Under the pieces are notes generated by a model, which was not told where the DNA came from, ran no database searches, and saw only the letters and a list, made by a program, of their open reading frames with translations. A stretch of 53,909 bases of DNA from GBS-DC sp037442365 (lineage in GTDB: Bacteria > Armatimonadota > Fimbriimonadia > Fimbriimonadales > GBS-DC): the NCBI GenBank assembly GCA_037442365.1, contig JBBIQK010000011.1:1-53909 (forward strand), read 5' to 3'. Position numbers and translations under genes: made by a program. Of this stretch, positions 1 to 7,146 are shown one piece after another; the first letter of the stretch is position 1, and the number at the start of each line of letters is the position of its first letter.

Positions 1-152
1 CCGAAGAGAGCAGCGCATTCTACAGCACGGCGCGCCTGTGGGACGATGGGATTATCGACCCTGCGGACACGCGCACGGTGCTGGCGCTGGCGCTTGCCGC
101 CGCCTACAACGCGCCCATCCCCGAAACCCGCTTCGGCGTGTTTCGGATGTAG
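1..152 (+). CDS. Biotin-dependent acyl-CoA carboxylase, carboxyltransferase subunit (3' end only)
   Basis: Only the last 49 codons are inside the window, read in the frame starting at base 3 and ending at TAG 150-152. The peptide contains YSTARLWDDGIIDPADTR and ends APIPETRFGVFRM, the usual C-terminus of methylcrotonoyl/propionyl-type carboxyltransferase beta subunits, which move the carboxyl group from carboxybiotin to an acyl-CoA in the cytoplasm. The exact acyl-CoA substrate cannot be told from the tail. The same 3' end occurs again at 4692-4834 without an upstream frame, so this copy is the functional one if the gene is intact to the left. Confidence 0.85.
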   Translation, partial: EESSAFYSTARLWDDGIIDPADTRTVLALALAAAYNAPIPETRFGVFRM

Positions 153-154
153 CC
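10..154 (+). repeat. Direct repeat A: 3' end of the carboxyltransferase gene
   Basis: Bases 10-154 match 4692-4836 with two visible mismatches (15 G/A and 128 C/T). Position 128 is a silent third base and position 15 changes Ala to Thr. The repeats flank a 4.5-kb block of accessory genes. Confidence 0.9.
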
Positions 155-289
155 TGGCTAACGCGCCCGCGCCGCTGCGCCTGTGAACCCGAAATCGGCA
201 AATCTCGCGCACACTGGCAGGATTTGGAGGCGTTGAGGGCGTATTATACCAAATGCACAGTCAAAGTTCGCGAATCGCTGACGCCTGTT

Positions 290-647
290 GCCCTCACCCC
301 CTGTGTCCCCCTCTCCCAACCCGTTGGGAGAGGGGGATAGCGCGCCGCGCGCCGCACACACGGCTCCCCTCGCCCGCCTGCGGGAGAGGGGCTGCTCATA
401 GGGGTAGTTTTTTTTCGCAACCTGCCCGCTGGGGGAGACGGCTGAAGCCGTTCCTATCACACAAAGCCGACCTGCGTCGGCTATAGCCCCCCAACCTCCC
501 GTAAACAGGAGGCAATAGCCAGCGGAGGCTGGCTTCGTGTGGTAGGAACGGCTTTAGCCGTCGTGCAGCAACGTGCAGAAACGCCCTCACTCGGCGCGCG
601 CCTCAAAAAAACCTACCCCTTTAAGGAGAGGGGCTGGGGGTGAGGGC
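290..647. repeat. Nested inverted-repeat (MITE/REP-like) intergenic element
   Basis: The 595-base gap between the carboxyltransferase and the next gene is mostly a set of nested inverted repeats. The outermost arm at 290-300 (GCCCTCACCCC) is complementary to the GGGGTGAGGGC-type end at about 637-647. A second pair is AGGGGTAGTTTTTTTT (about 400-416) against the A-rich ...CCTACCCCT at 604-620. A further hairpin CCTCTCCCAAC/GTTGGGAGAGG lies near 311-336. The core is the palindrome at 438-561. No protein gene is supported. A TATAAT-like box on the minus strand at 243-248 has no gene behind it. Confidence 0.75.
438..561. repeat. Core palindrome of the nested repeat
   Basis: The left arm 438-484 begins ACGGCTGAAGCCGTTCCTA. 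The right arm 514-561 ends TAGGAACGGCTTTAGCCGT. They are complementary over about 45 bases with a few mismatches, and the loop is about 30 bases. RNA from either strand would fold into a long hairpin. This is typical of small non-autonomous palindromic repeats spread through intergenic DNA. Confidence 0.8.
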
Positions 648-747
648 AAAAAAGCGCGCGGTCCTGGCTGCAGGCACACGGCAATTACGAAGTCTGATGC
701 GCGAGTTGGTATAAAGACGGATTTCGCACACAGGAGGTCTGAGGGCG

Positions 748-2658
748 ATGCGAGCAATCTGGATTATCGGGCTGATAAGTGCGCTGCTGCTGGGTGGCGC
801 GGCGCAGACGCTGGTGCTGACCAACGGCGACGCGAACGGCGATAATGTGGTGGATGACGCCGATTTGCTTGCGGTGTTGTTCGCGATGGGGCAATCGTGT
901 CCGAGTGGTTGCCCAGAGGATTTGAACGGGGATGGCGTGGTGGACGACGCAGATATGCTGCTTGTGCTTTTCAATCAGGGGGCGCAGGGGGCGTCGGCGT
1001 TTGCGGGCACGGTGCAGTCGCCATCAGGGGCGTTTGGGCGCACGATTCAGCTACAACTGGGCGACTGGGTTGGGAGTGCGCAGTCGGTGAAGGTGCAGCT
1101 CAAGCCTGTGGGTGCGGAGAATGACCCGAATGTGCCGATATACGAGTGGACTTTTACGGTGGGGGGTACCGAGACGGAGGTGCAGTTGACCAACCTGCCC
1201 GCAGGGGTTTACACAGTGCGGGCGCGGGAGGAGAGCGGCACACGCTGGCTGCGGACGGAGGGTAAAATAGTGACGGAGGTGCCGTGGATCTTTGCGGCGC
1301 CGACGGGGGCGAACAAGGTGACGGTTTATTGGGACGAGGTACCGGGTGCGACGGGCTATCGAGTGCGCTGGGGGACGGTGAGCGGGAGTTATCCCAGCGC
1401 GAGTGAGGTGTTGTCGGGTTCGGCGCGGCAGTACACGGTGTCGGGGTTGGTGAGTGAGCGGGAGTATTACTTTGTGGTGGAGGCGGAGTGGAATGGAGTT
1501 GGGGGTCCGCCTTCGGAGGAAGATAGTGCCGTGCCGCATATGGGGGCAATACCGTGGGATACCCAGGACCCGAACCAGATTATTCCTGCGATTCGCAATT
1601 TGACGGAACCTCCTTACGGATATTTGGTGGCGCTCTCGCCAGAAGGCTTGTTGTATATCGAAGATGAGTATGGGATTCGTCGGGTCAAACCTGCTCCCTA
1701 CCAGTATAGCCCTGATACTATACAGATTCAAGATCGTGATGGAAACATAGTTGCGCCACTTCAGCGAACTGGTGACGATGCTGAATCAAGCACGGGTCCC
1801 TACCGTCGTGTTAGCACCCGTAGCGATTTAGGATGCAGTGGTGCAGTGGTAATGTTTTATGTACCACCACCTTCATATGCGTACTCACAATATATCAACA
1901 TCCCTACAAGCACCTATAATAGGGATGATAGTACGCGAGATACTCCCTATGTCTACTTAGGTATCCGGTATGGTCCCACTGATATGGAAACTGATATGGA
2001 AGGTGGGCTTGGTTTTCATCCTGCAGGAAGGGGAATTAGAAGAGAGGGTCAGGAGTGGTCTGATTATGCGAGAGGAATACCTGCTCCGAACTATAATCGC
2101 TGGCAGCCTTATTTGAAGGTAGCAGCGGGTAATCGCCCGTTTCCAATTGGCTTCGAAGAAGTGGGTAGTGCAGGGAACCACATTCGTTATGACAATGCTC
2201 CCTATGGGTTGATTGTGAGATTACGATTAGTTCCCGATGTTCGCCGTGCAAAAGGCGTAGAGTTCAAAGTGAAGGTATGGGCTGCAGAATTCGAAGATCC
2301 GAGTTTCGATACACCTCTTATTTATGATTTTTATGGGTTTGCCGATGTCAAGCCGCCTGATCGCTCTGCAAGGGTAAAAGTTCGCCGTGTGATTTCGATT
2401 GCTCAGAAGAATCCAGGTTCGAATGGTTATCAGCGCACAGGCTCGTTCTTTGAATCTGTAGGCGTTGGTTATCAACCACTATTCAGTATAGGTGATCTTC
2501 CGTTCTCAGCATATGCATATTGTCCACCATACTATGAGCTTTGGACAGATAGCATCAGTGATCCGCCAACAAACTTCCCCTCAGCAGGAGGCGTAGTGAG
2601 TGCGACAACTATTGAACCCTATCATAGAGAGGTTGTTCGCATTAACTTACGGAGGTGA
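748..2658 (+). CDS. Secreted dockerin/fibronectin-III surface protein
   Basis: This 636-residue protein opens with a signal peptide (about residues 1-20) followed by two dockerin type I calcium-binding loops. The first contains NGDANGDNVVDDADL near 26-40 and the second DLNGDGVVDDADM near 58-70, with two cysteines between them. A fibronectin type III domain (about 187-268, with WDEVPGATGYRVRWG) follows. The remaining ~360 residues are not recognised. The start is supported by AGGAGGT at 732-738. Dockerins normally bind cohesins or help assemble extracellular proteins; here they are at the N-terminus. From about base 1570 the codons become visibly more AT-rich than in the first half, hinting that the C-terminal half has a separate origin. 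Confidence 0.8.
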   Translation: MRAIWIIGLISALLLGGAAQTLVLTNGDANGDNVVDDADLLAVLFAMGQSCPSGCPEDLNGDGVVDDADMLLVLFNQGAQGASAFAGTVQSPSGAFGRTIQLQLGDWVGSAQSVKVQLKPVGAENDPNVPIYEWTFTVGGTETEVQLTNLPAGVYTVRAREESGTRWLRTEGKIVTEVPWIFAAPTGANKVTVYWDEVPGATGYRVRWGTVSGSYPSASEVLSGSARQYTVSGLVSEREYYFVVEAEWNGVGGPPSEEDSAVPHMGAIPWDTQDPNQIIPAIRNLTEPPYGYLVALSPEGLLYIEDEYGIRRVKPAPYQYSPDTIQIQDRDGNIVAPLQRTGDDAESSTGPYRRVSTRSDLGCSGAVVMFYVPPPSYAYSQYINIPTSTYNRDDSTRDTPYVYLGIRYGPTDMETDMEGGLGFHPAGRGIRREGQEWSDYARGIPAPNYNRWQPYLKVAAGNRPFPIGFEEVGSAGNHIRYDNAPYGLIVRLRLVPDVRRAKGVEFKVKVWAAEFEDPSFDTPLIYDFYGFADVKPPDRSARVKVRRVISIAQKNPGSNGYQRTGSFFESVGVGYQPLFSIGDLPFSAYAYCPPYYELWTDSISDPPTNFPSAGGVVSATTIEPYHREVVRINLRR

Positions 2659-2662
2659 GCCT

Positions 2663-3670
2663 ATGCGTATTCCGACTATCCAGTTGATCGGCGTCGGACC
2701 CCCTGTGGACAAAAACGGAACCCCTACAGGACAGAGCTTTGTGAAACGTGACGGGCGTGTCTGGAGCACCATTCGCAACTACTGGTATACCAACGGCGAG
2801 TGGCATCACGAGCTGCTCTTTTACATCGGCAATATGTTTGACCACCTGAGTGGCGTTTCTCCCAACTACCGCTACTGGTGGCACAGCGCCCACAGGCTTT
2901 ACTACGCCATCATCGGGGAGAAGAAATACCGTCCCCTGACCGAAGATTGGGAACGGTACAGGTGTGTCTTCTCGCCTGATTCGCGCTATCTGGCAGGCAC
3001 CTCGATGGCAATACTTGCTGATGAGAAGAATGTCTCGGTTTTTGAGATGCCCTCGGGGCGAAGGCGTGTGTTCTATTCACCGCATGCATATTTTATTGGC
3101 TGGTATCCCGACGGGCGTCGGCTCTGGTTTGGGGATTGGAAGCGCTGGTTTCAGCTGGATGTGGAGCGGTGGCAGGCGCGTGAGCTGAGCCGTGCGGAGG
3201 TGTCTGCGCTCCACCGTGATTGGGACTTGCTCAATCCGCGCTTGCGGTATGTGGAGCAGTATCTGGCAGACCCACTGCTGGAGCCTTATGATAGGTACTA
3301 TGCCTACTCACGGAATGGGCGGGTGCGTCTGGGCGCCTTTCCGTGCTGGTGGGCGCGGCGTTACGATCGTCCAGAACTGAGAGAGTGGCGTTCGCAGACG
3401 GTGTGGGTGGAATGGCGCGATGGGAAGCGCGTGCGTTTGTGGCAGAACCGACAAGAGGGGGTTGGCGTGCGTCCTTGTGATATTTCCGACGATGGACGCT
3501 GGGCGATTGTTAAAGTACAAAGGTACGATGAAAATCTGGGAAATGTGGTGGATACTCAATTCTTTCTATTTCACATTCCCGAAAAGCGAGTAGTGAAGCG
3601 ATTCGAGTTGGACAGGACAATAGCACGCTATGTGTCTCCGCATTTTGGGGTTGGTTCTATTTTGAGGTAG
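2663..3670 (+). CDS. Propeller-like hypothetical protein
   Basis: A 335-residue protein without a signal peptide. The chosen ATG lies 5 nt after the upstream stop and behind a perfect GGAGGTGA that overlaps that stop; an in-frame start at 2600 would lie inside the upstream gene and is less likely. Repeated motifs FSPDSRYLAG (about 118), WYPDGRRLWFGDW (about 157) and ISDDGRWAIVKV (about 283) resemble blades of TolB/WD40-type beta-propellers, and the protein is rich in Trp, Tyr and Arg. The partner is unknown. It is translationally coupled to the dockerin protein, so the two probably act together at or near the surface, but no export signal is seen here. Confidence 0.6.
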   Translation: MRIPTIQLIGVGPPVDKNGTPTGQSFVKRDGRVWSTIRNYWYTNGEWHHELLFYIGNMFDHLSGVSPNYRYWWHSAHRLYYAIIGEKKYRPLTEDWERYRCVFSPDSRYLAGTSMAILADEKNVSVFEMPSGRRRVFYSPHAYFIGWYPDGRRLWFGDWKRWFQLDVERWQARELSRAEVSALHRDWDLLNPRLRYVEQYLADPLLEPYDRYYAYSRNGRVRLGAFPCWWARRYDRPELREWRSQTVWVEWRDGKRVRLWQNRQEGVGVRPCDISDDGRWAIVKVQRYDENLGNVVDTQFFLFHIPEKRVVKRFELDRTIARYVSPHFGVGSILR

Positions 3671-3687
3671 AGAGTTGCTGGTTTTTC

Positions 3688-3710
3688 GGGTTGCCTTTGC
3701 GAGGCAACCC
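3688..3710 (+). terminator. Hairpin after the propeller-like gene
   Basis: A perfect 9-bp stem, GGGTTGCCT / AGGCAACCC, with loop TTGCG lies 18 bases after the stop at 3670. No T-run follows, so it may be a weak terminator or an mRNA-processing hairpin. Confidence 0.35.
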
Positions 3711-3724
3711 AATCTACTCCAGAA

Positions 3725-4276
3725 GTGTGCCACCTCTCAGCTGACCCTTCCGCCGCTGAAGGCTTAGCCTTCCTGAAAGCCCTAGAGGCTAGCGCCGGCG
3801 TTGCCCAGATTGGGCTGGAGGTTGGGGGCTATGCTTCTTTGCCCTCGGCGCTGGGCGGGCTGGGCGTGGGTATACTCAATACTGCCGACGACCTCGCGGG
3901 CGGCGGGCTCAGGCTGGCGGGGCAGGCAAGCAAAGAACTGGCACAGGAAGGCTATGGGGCAGCTCCCAAGCGATTCAGTCGCTACATGTCAGAGGCGGAA
4001 CTCAAAGTCGTGCGTGAAACAGGCAAGCTGCGCGGGGGCAATCCTGGAAAAACCTACTTCACCACGAATAGGTATCGTACGAAGCGTTCCGCTCAGCGAT
4101 ACCTGTCACTACCTACGATGCCCGATGTTCGCGTAGACTTTGAAATTCTAAACACCCCGCAGATTTTCGGTCCAAAGCGTGTAGATCCTGCTTTTGGGCA
4201 GCCAGGAGGTGGTGTAGAATACTGGAGCGAAGAAGAGGTCATCGTGCGAATACTACGAGAAGTTTGGCTCAGGTGA
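3725..4276 (+). CDS. Orphan polymorphic-toxin C-terminal module, TreTu/ADP-ribosyltransferase-like
   Basis: A 183-residue frame opening at GTG 3725. The first 80 residues are a small-residue-rich pretoxin-like linker with no signal peptide. Residues 82-183 look like a toxin domain: RYMSEAELKVVRETGKLRGG (86-105), then GKTYFTT (108-114), SLPTMPDVRVDFEIL (128-142) and GGGVEYW with Glu165. This layout (Arg-Tyr-Met, Gly-x-Thr-Tyr-Phe, a late Glu) is what I recall for TreTu-type toxins of Rhs proteins, which ADP-ribosylate elongation factor Tu. The family call is from memory. The large Rhs or other carrier is missing, so this is either a remnant of a carrier gene or a cassette. A probable immunity gene follows 6 bases later. 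Confidence 0.55.
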   Translation: MCHLSADPSAAEGLAFLKALEASAGVAQIGLEVGGYASLPSALGGLGVGILNTADDLAGGGLRLAGQASKELAQEGYGAAPKRFSRYMSEAELKVVRETGKLRGGNPGKTYFTTNRYRTKRSAQRYLSLPTMPDVRVDFEILNTPQIFGPKRVDPAFGQPGGGVEYWSEEEVIVRILREVWLR

Positions 4277-4282
4277 TGCGTT

Positions 4283-4600
4283 ATGTGTGGATACGAGCTC
4301 GTCATTACAGACCCTTGGGAGCGATACGAGATTGTCAGGGGATGCTCCCTGCGCTCCCTGACAGGAAGGTATTTCGTGCTGGTCAGCGAGGACGGACGCG
4401 AGTTTCTCCTGTCCAACCGTCATTCAGGCGTCACCATAGGTCAGGTTCACGAAGGGGAAAGAGTGTCGGTAGCGGTTTACCAAGTTCGTGAGTTTTCCGA
4501 TGAGGTGCTGAGCTATCTGAAGGCGGGTAAGGAAAAGCGGTTGGTGTCGCAAGATCTAATCCAGCCCTATGGGATTGGCGACTTGCGATACACGGAGTAA
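4283..4600 (+). CDS. Putative immunity protein for the adjacent toxin
   Basis: A 105-residue soluble acidic protein starting at ATG 4283, six bases after the toxin stop. It has no signal peptide or membrane segment and no family I recognise. The sequence alternates short beta-type stretches (RYFVLVSEDGREFLLS, GERVSVAVYQV) with a charged C-terminal helix. The immunity role rests only on position (toxin, then a small coupled gene) and size, which is the standard arrangement in polymorphic toxin loci. Confidence 0.5.
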   Translation: MCGYELVITDPWERYEIVRGCSLRSLTGRYFVLVSEDGREFLLSNRHSGVTIGQVHEGERVSVAVYQVREFSDEVLSYLKAGKEKRLVSQDLIQPYGIGDLRYTE

Positions 4601-4629
4601 TCTCTCACTTTCGCGGTAGGGCGGTTCAG

Positions 4630-4690
4630 GGCGCTGGCGGTCATGCCTTTGTGCCCTCGCGCTGGGGCGGTCTGGGCGTGGCTGCACTAA
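4630..4690 (+). pseudogene. Scar resembling the pretoxin linker
   Basis: Reading 4640-4684 gives GGHAFVPSRWGGLGVAAL, which lines up with GGYASLPSALGGLGVGIL (residues 34-51) of the toxin gene at 3725. About 11 of 18 residues agree and the DNA is alike too (3822-3880). There is no start codon, and the frame ends at TAA 4688-4690 when read into the following repeat. It looks like what remains of a second toxin or carrier copy. Confidence 0.4.
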
Positions 4691-4691
4691 G

Positions 4692-4834
4692 GCAGCACAT
4701 TCTACAGCACGGCGCGCCTGTGGGACGATGGGATTATCGACCCTGCGGACACGCGCACGGTGCTGGCGCTGGCGCTTGCCGCCGCCTACAACGCGCCCAT
4801 CCCCGAAACTCGCTTCGGCGTGTTTCGGATGTAG
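4692..4834 (+). pseudogene. Direct repeat B: detached 3' end of the carboxyltransferase gene
   Basis: Nearly identical to bases 10-152 (two mismatches). In the coding frame an in-frame TAA lies at 4688-4690 just upstream, so this piece cannot be translated as a carboxyltransferase. It probably marks the right boundary of an insertion or duplication, with the oxidoreductase genes beyond it being the old neighbours. Confidence 0.85.
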
Positions 4835-4838
4835 CCGA

Positions 4839-5828
4839 CTATTCACGCACGGGCAGAGGCATGCCGTACTCGGCGGCGCGGTAGGCGGCTAAGGCGACGG
4901 CGGCGGCGCGGTAGCCGTCCTCGCCTGTCGCCAGCGTCTGGCGCGGCTCGCCCGCAACTACCCGCACGAACTCGTCCACCATCAGGTAGTCGATGTTGTC
5001 GCCCCAGAACGCCTGTCGGATACGCTCGGCGCGGTCGTCGTAGTGAACGAGGTGCTGCGCGAACATGTCCATCTCGATAATCCCGCGCGCGCCAACAGCG
5101 GCGAGGGTTACATCGCCCCAGGTGGGGAAGGTCTTCGGGCGCGACCAGCTGGCGTCCAGCGTCGCGAACACGCCGTTCCGCAGGGTCATGGTGAGCATTG
5201 CTGTGTCGTCGTATGCGCCGTGAAACATGTTGTTGCCCGTTTCGGCGTATACTTCGGCAATCTCCTGCCCCGTGAGCAGGCGTATCAGGTCGGCAACATG
5301 CACCGTGTGGTCAATCAGCGCGCCGCCGCCCGATTGTGCAGGGTCGTTGAACCAGCCGCCGGGGTTCGAACCGCGGTTCGTGCCGCGCAGCGCGAGCAGC
5401 TCGCCGATGGCGCCCGATTCGTAGAGCTGGCGCATCTGCTGGAAGGCGGGACTGAATCGGCAGGGGAAGGCGGTGAACAGGTGGACGCCTGCGCCCTGTG
5501 CGGCGGCGAGCATCGCCTTGCCGTCCTCCTCGCGGGTCATCAGCGGCTTCTCACACAGGATATGCTTGCCTACCGCCGCCGCCATCTGCGCCAGCGGCGC
5601 GTGGCGCACATTCTCCGAGCAGATAATCACCGCCTGTACATCGGACGCCAGCAACGCCTCGTAGCTGTCGAACGCCTGCGTCTCCCACTGGAGCGCCTTT
5701 GCGTGCGCGCGCCCCTTATCGTGGTCGGCGATACCGACCAGCTCCGCGCCGGGATGCGTTTTGAGGCAGTGCGCGTAGCTATCGGCGTGCAGGTGCGCGA
5801 AACTCATGATGCCCACTTTGACCTTCAT
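4839..5828 (-). CDS. Gfo/Idh/MocA family NAD(P)-dependent oxidoreductase
   Basis: This 329-residue protein has the two-domain layout of the family: an N-terminal Rossmann fold (1-120) and a C-terminal alpha/beta domain that shapes the sugar pocket. The signature EKP is at 93-95 and the catalytic-type D174/H178/D181 cluster lies in GGGALIDHTVHVADLI. The dinucleotide loop is unusual: GIMSFAHLHA stands where GxGxxG is expected, so cofactor binding may differ from its neighbour. Substrates of the family are sugars, inositols and their derivatives; the specific one is not visible. Its ATG overlaps the stop of the upstream paralogue by 4 bases, so the pair is translationally coupled. Confidence 0.85.
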   Translation of the reverse strand: MKVKVGIMSFAHLHADSYAHCLKTHPGAELVGIADHDKGRAHAKALQWETQAFDSYEALLASDVQAVIICSENVRHAPLAQMAAAVGKHILCEKPLMTREEDGKAMLAAAQGAGVHLFTAFPCRFSPAFQQMRQLYESGAIGELLALRGTNRGSNPGGWFNDPAQSGGGALIDHTVHVADLIRLLTGQEIAEVYAETGNNMFHGAYDDTAMLTMTLRNGVFATLDASWSRPKTFPTWGDVTLAAVGARGIIEMDMFAQHLVHYDDRAERIRQAFWGDNIDYLMVDEFVRVVAGEPRQTLATGEDGYRAAAVALAAYRAAEYGMPLPVRE

Positions 5829-6805
5829 AGTCGAACAACCCTCCCTGTTTGCGCCGATTCGATAGCGGCGAGCGCGAGCCGCACGGCGTTGTAGCCGTCC
5901 TCAACCGTGATTTCGGGCGTCTGCCCCGACTGTACGCAGTCCACAAAGTGGCGCAGCTCCAGATAGTAGGGGTTCTGCACGGCGGGGCTTTCGGGAACCT
6001 GCACACCGCCGCCCGCGCCGTTCTCCGCGCGTGTGGCAATCTGCAGGGCGACCTGGCGCGTCGAGTCGTACTCCAGCATGCCCGAATCGCCGCACACCTC
6101 GAAGTTCACCTTGAAGCCGCTGGGATCGCACCAAGTACCCTCGATATGCCCCACTGCGCCGTTTTTGAACTTCAGCGTCACGAGCGTGTAGTCCAGATGG
6201 CGCAGGTTGCGGAAGGTGAGCGCTTTCGCGTGGACGCGCTCGACCGCCCCCAGCGTCCAGAGCATCCAGTCGAAATCGTGGATAATCAGGTCCAGGATGA
6301 CGCCGCCGCTTTTCTCGAAGTCGGCGTACCAGTCGCTTTTGGTGCGCGGGAAGTCGCCGCCGCGCCGCATGCGCACCGCCGCGATAGCGCCCAGCGCGCC
6401 GCTTTTCACCAGCCGATGCGCCGTGCGGTACTCTGGGAAAAAGCGCAGCACATGCGCGGGCATAAACGGCGTGTTGTGTTGCTTGACCGCCTGCACAATC
6501 CGCTCGCAGTCTTCCAGGGTGCGCGCGAGCGGCTTCTCGCACACGACCGCCCTGCCTGCCTCGATCGCAGGGAGCGCGTACTCTGCGTGCCGATAGGTGG
6601 GTGTACAGATGTCGATAATGTCGCACGCCTTCAGCAGCGCGTCGTAATCGTCTGCGACGGGTACGCCATACTCCTGCGCGAAGGCAGCGGCGCGATCCGT
6701 GTGGTGGTCGTACACCGCTGCGATTGCCACATCGGGCATCTGGCGGTAGGCGTCCATGTGTTGCCGTCCCATCGTGCCCAAGCCAACAATTCCAACTTTT
6801 ACCAT
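5825..6805 (-). CDS. Gfo/Idh/MocA family NAD(P)-dependent oxidoreductase
   Basis: This 326-residue cytoplasmic dehydrogenase has a standard nucleotide loop GLGTMG (8-13), the family EKP at 90-92 and the active-site helix with D172, H176 and D177 in VILDLIIHDFDW. It is the first gene of a two-gene unit with the paralogue at 4839, joined by a 4-base ATGA overlap. Two different members in tandem suggest consecutive oxidation/reduction steps on one sugar or cyclitol. There is no transporter or regulator beside them to name the substrate. Confidence 0.87.
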   Translation of the reverse strand: MVKVGIVGLGTMGRQHMDAYRQMPDVAIAAVYDHHTDRAAAFAQEYGVPVADDYDALLKACDIIDICTPTYRHAEYALPAIEAGRAVVCEKPLARTLEDCERIVQAVKQHNTPFMPAHVLRFFPEYRTAHRLVKSGALGAIAAVRMRRGGDFPRTKSDWYADFEKSGGVILDLIIHDFDWMLWTLGAVERVHAKALTFRNLRHLDYTLVTLKFKNGAVGHIEGTWCDPSGFKVNFEVCGDSGMLEYDSTRQVALQIATRAENGAGGGVQVPESPAVQNPYYLELRHFVDCVQSGQTPEITVEDGYNAVRLALAAIESAQTGRVVRL

Positions 6806-6882
6806 TGCGTCCGCCCAATTCGCGCCCGCGCGCGAAACTCCTGCTCTGAAGAAATAGCCCGCTGCACGCCAGAATTACCAGT

Positions 6883-7146
6883 ATGAGTCAGGGCGAAGTG
6901 CTGGAGGCGGCGCGCCAGGCGATGCTGGTCGGCTTGCAGGTGACGATGCCCGTATTGCTCGCCGCGCTGGTGGTGGGGCTGATTGTGAGCGTGTTTCAAG
7001 CCGTCACGCAGATTCAGGAGATGACTCTGCAGTTTATTCCGAAGATGATAGCTGTCGGTCTGGTCGCGCTGTTTGCAGGCGGCTGGATGCTGACCCAAAT
7101 GGTGGAGTTCACCGTGCGCGTATTCACGAACTTACCGCCGCGATGA
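6883..7146 (+). CDS. fliQ: Flagellar/type III export apparatus protein FliQ
   Basis: At 87 residues this is the normal FliQ length. Two hydrophobic hairpin segments (about 17-40 and 50-75) carry typical family features such as VSVFQAVTQIQEMTLQFIPK. FliQ is a small subunit of the FliPQR export gate in the inner membrane, through which flagellar substrates pass. The stop overlaps the fliR start (ATGA at 7143-7146). No clear ribosome-binding site precedes the ATG. fliP and flhB, the usual neighbours, are not in the window. Confidence 0.93.
   Translation: MSQGEVLEAARQAMLVGLQVTMPVLLAALVVGLIVSVFQAVTQIQEMTLQFIPKMIAVGLVALFAGGWMLTQMVEFTVRVFTNLPPR

Noticed and set aside
38..340. A 100-codon plus-strand frame (also seen at 4651-4884)
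   Set aside because: It is the carboxyltransferase tail read out of frame; its appearance in both places is due to the direct repeat.
290..647. A CRISPR array or riboswitch in the repeat-rich first intergenic region
   Set aside because: Repeats are inverted and nested, not regularly spaced direct repeats, and no known riboswitch core is recognisable.
2600..2662. An upstream start for the propeller-like gene
   Set aside because: It would overlap the dockerin gene by 59 bases, while ATG 2663 has a perfect ribosome-binding site.
3688..3710. An attachment site core at the hairpin before the toxin gene
   Set aside because: No second copy of the hairpin was found at the other end of the island; it is more likely a transcript-end hairpin.
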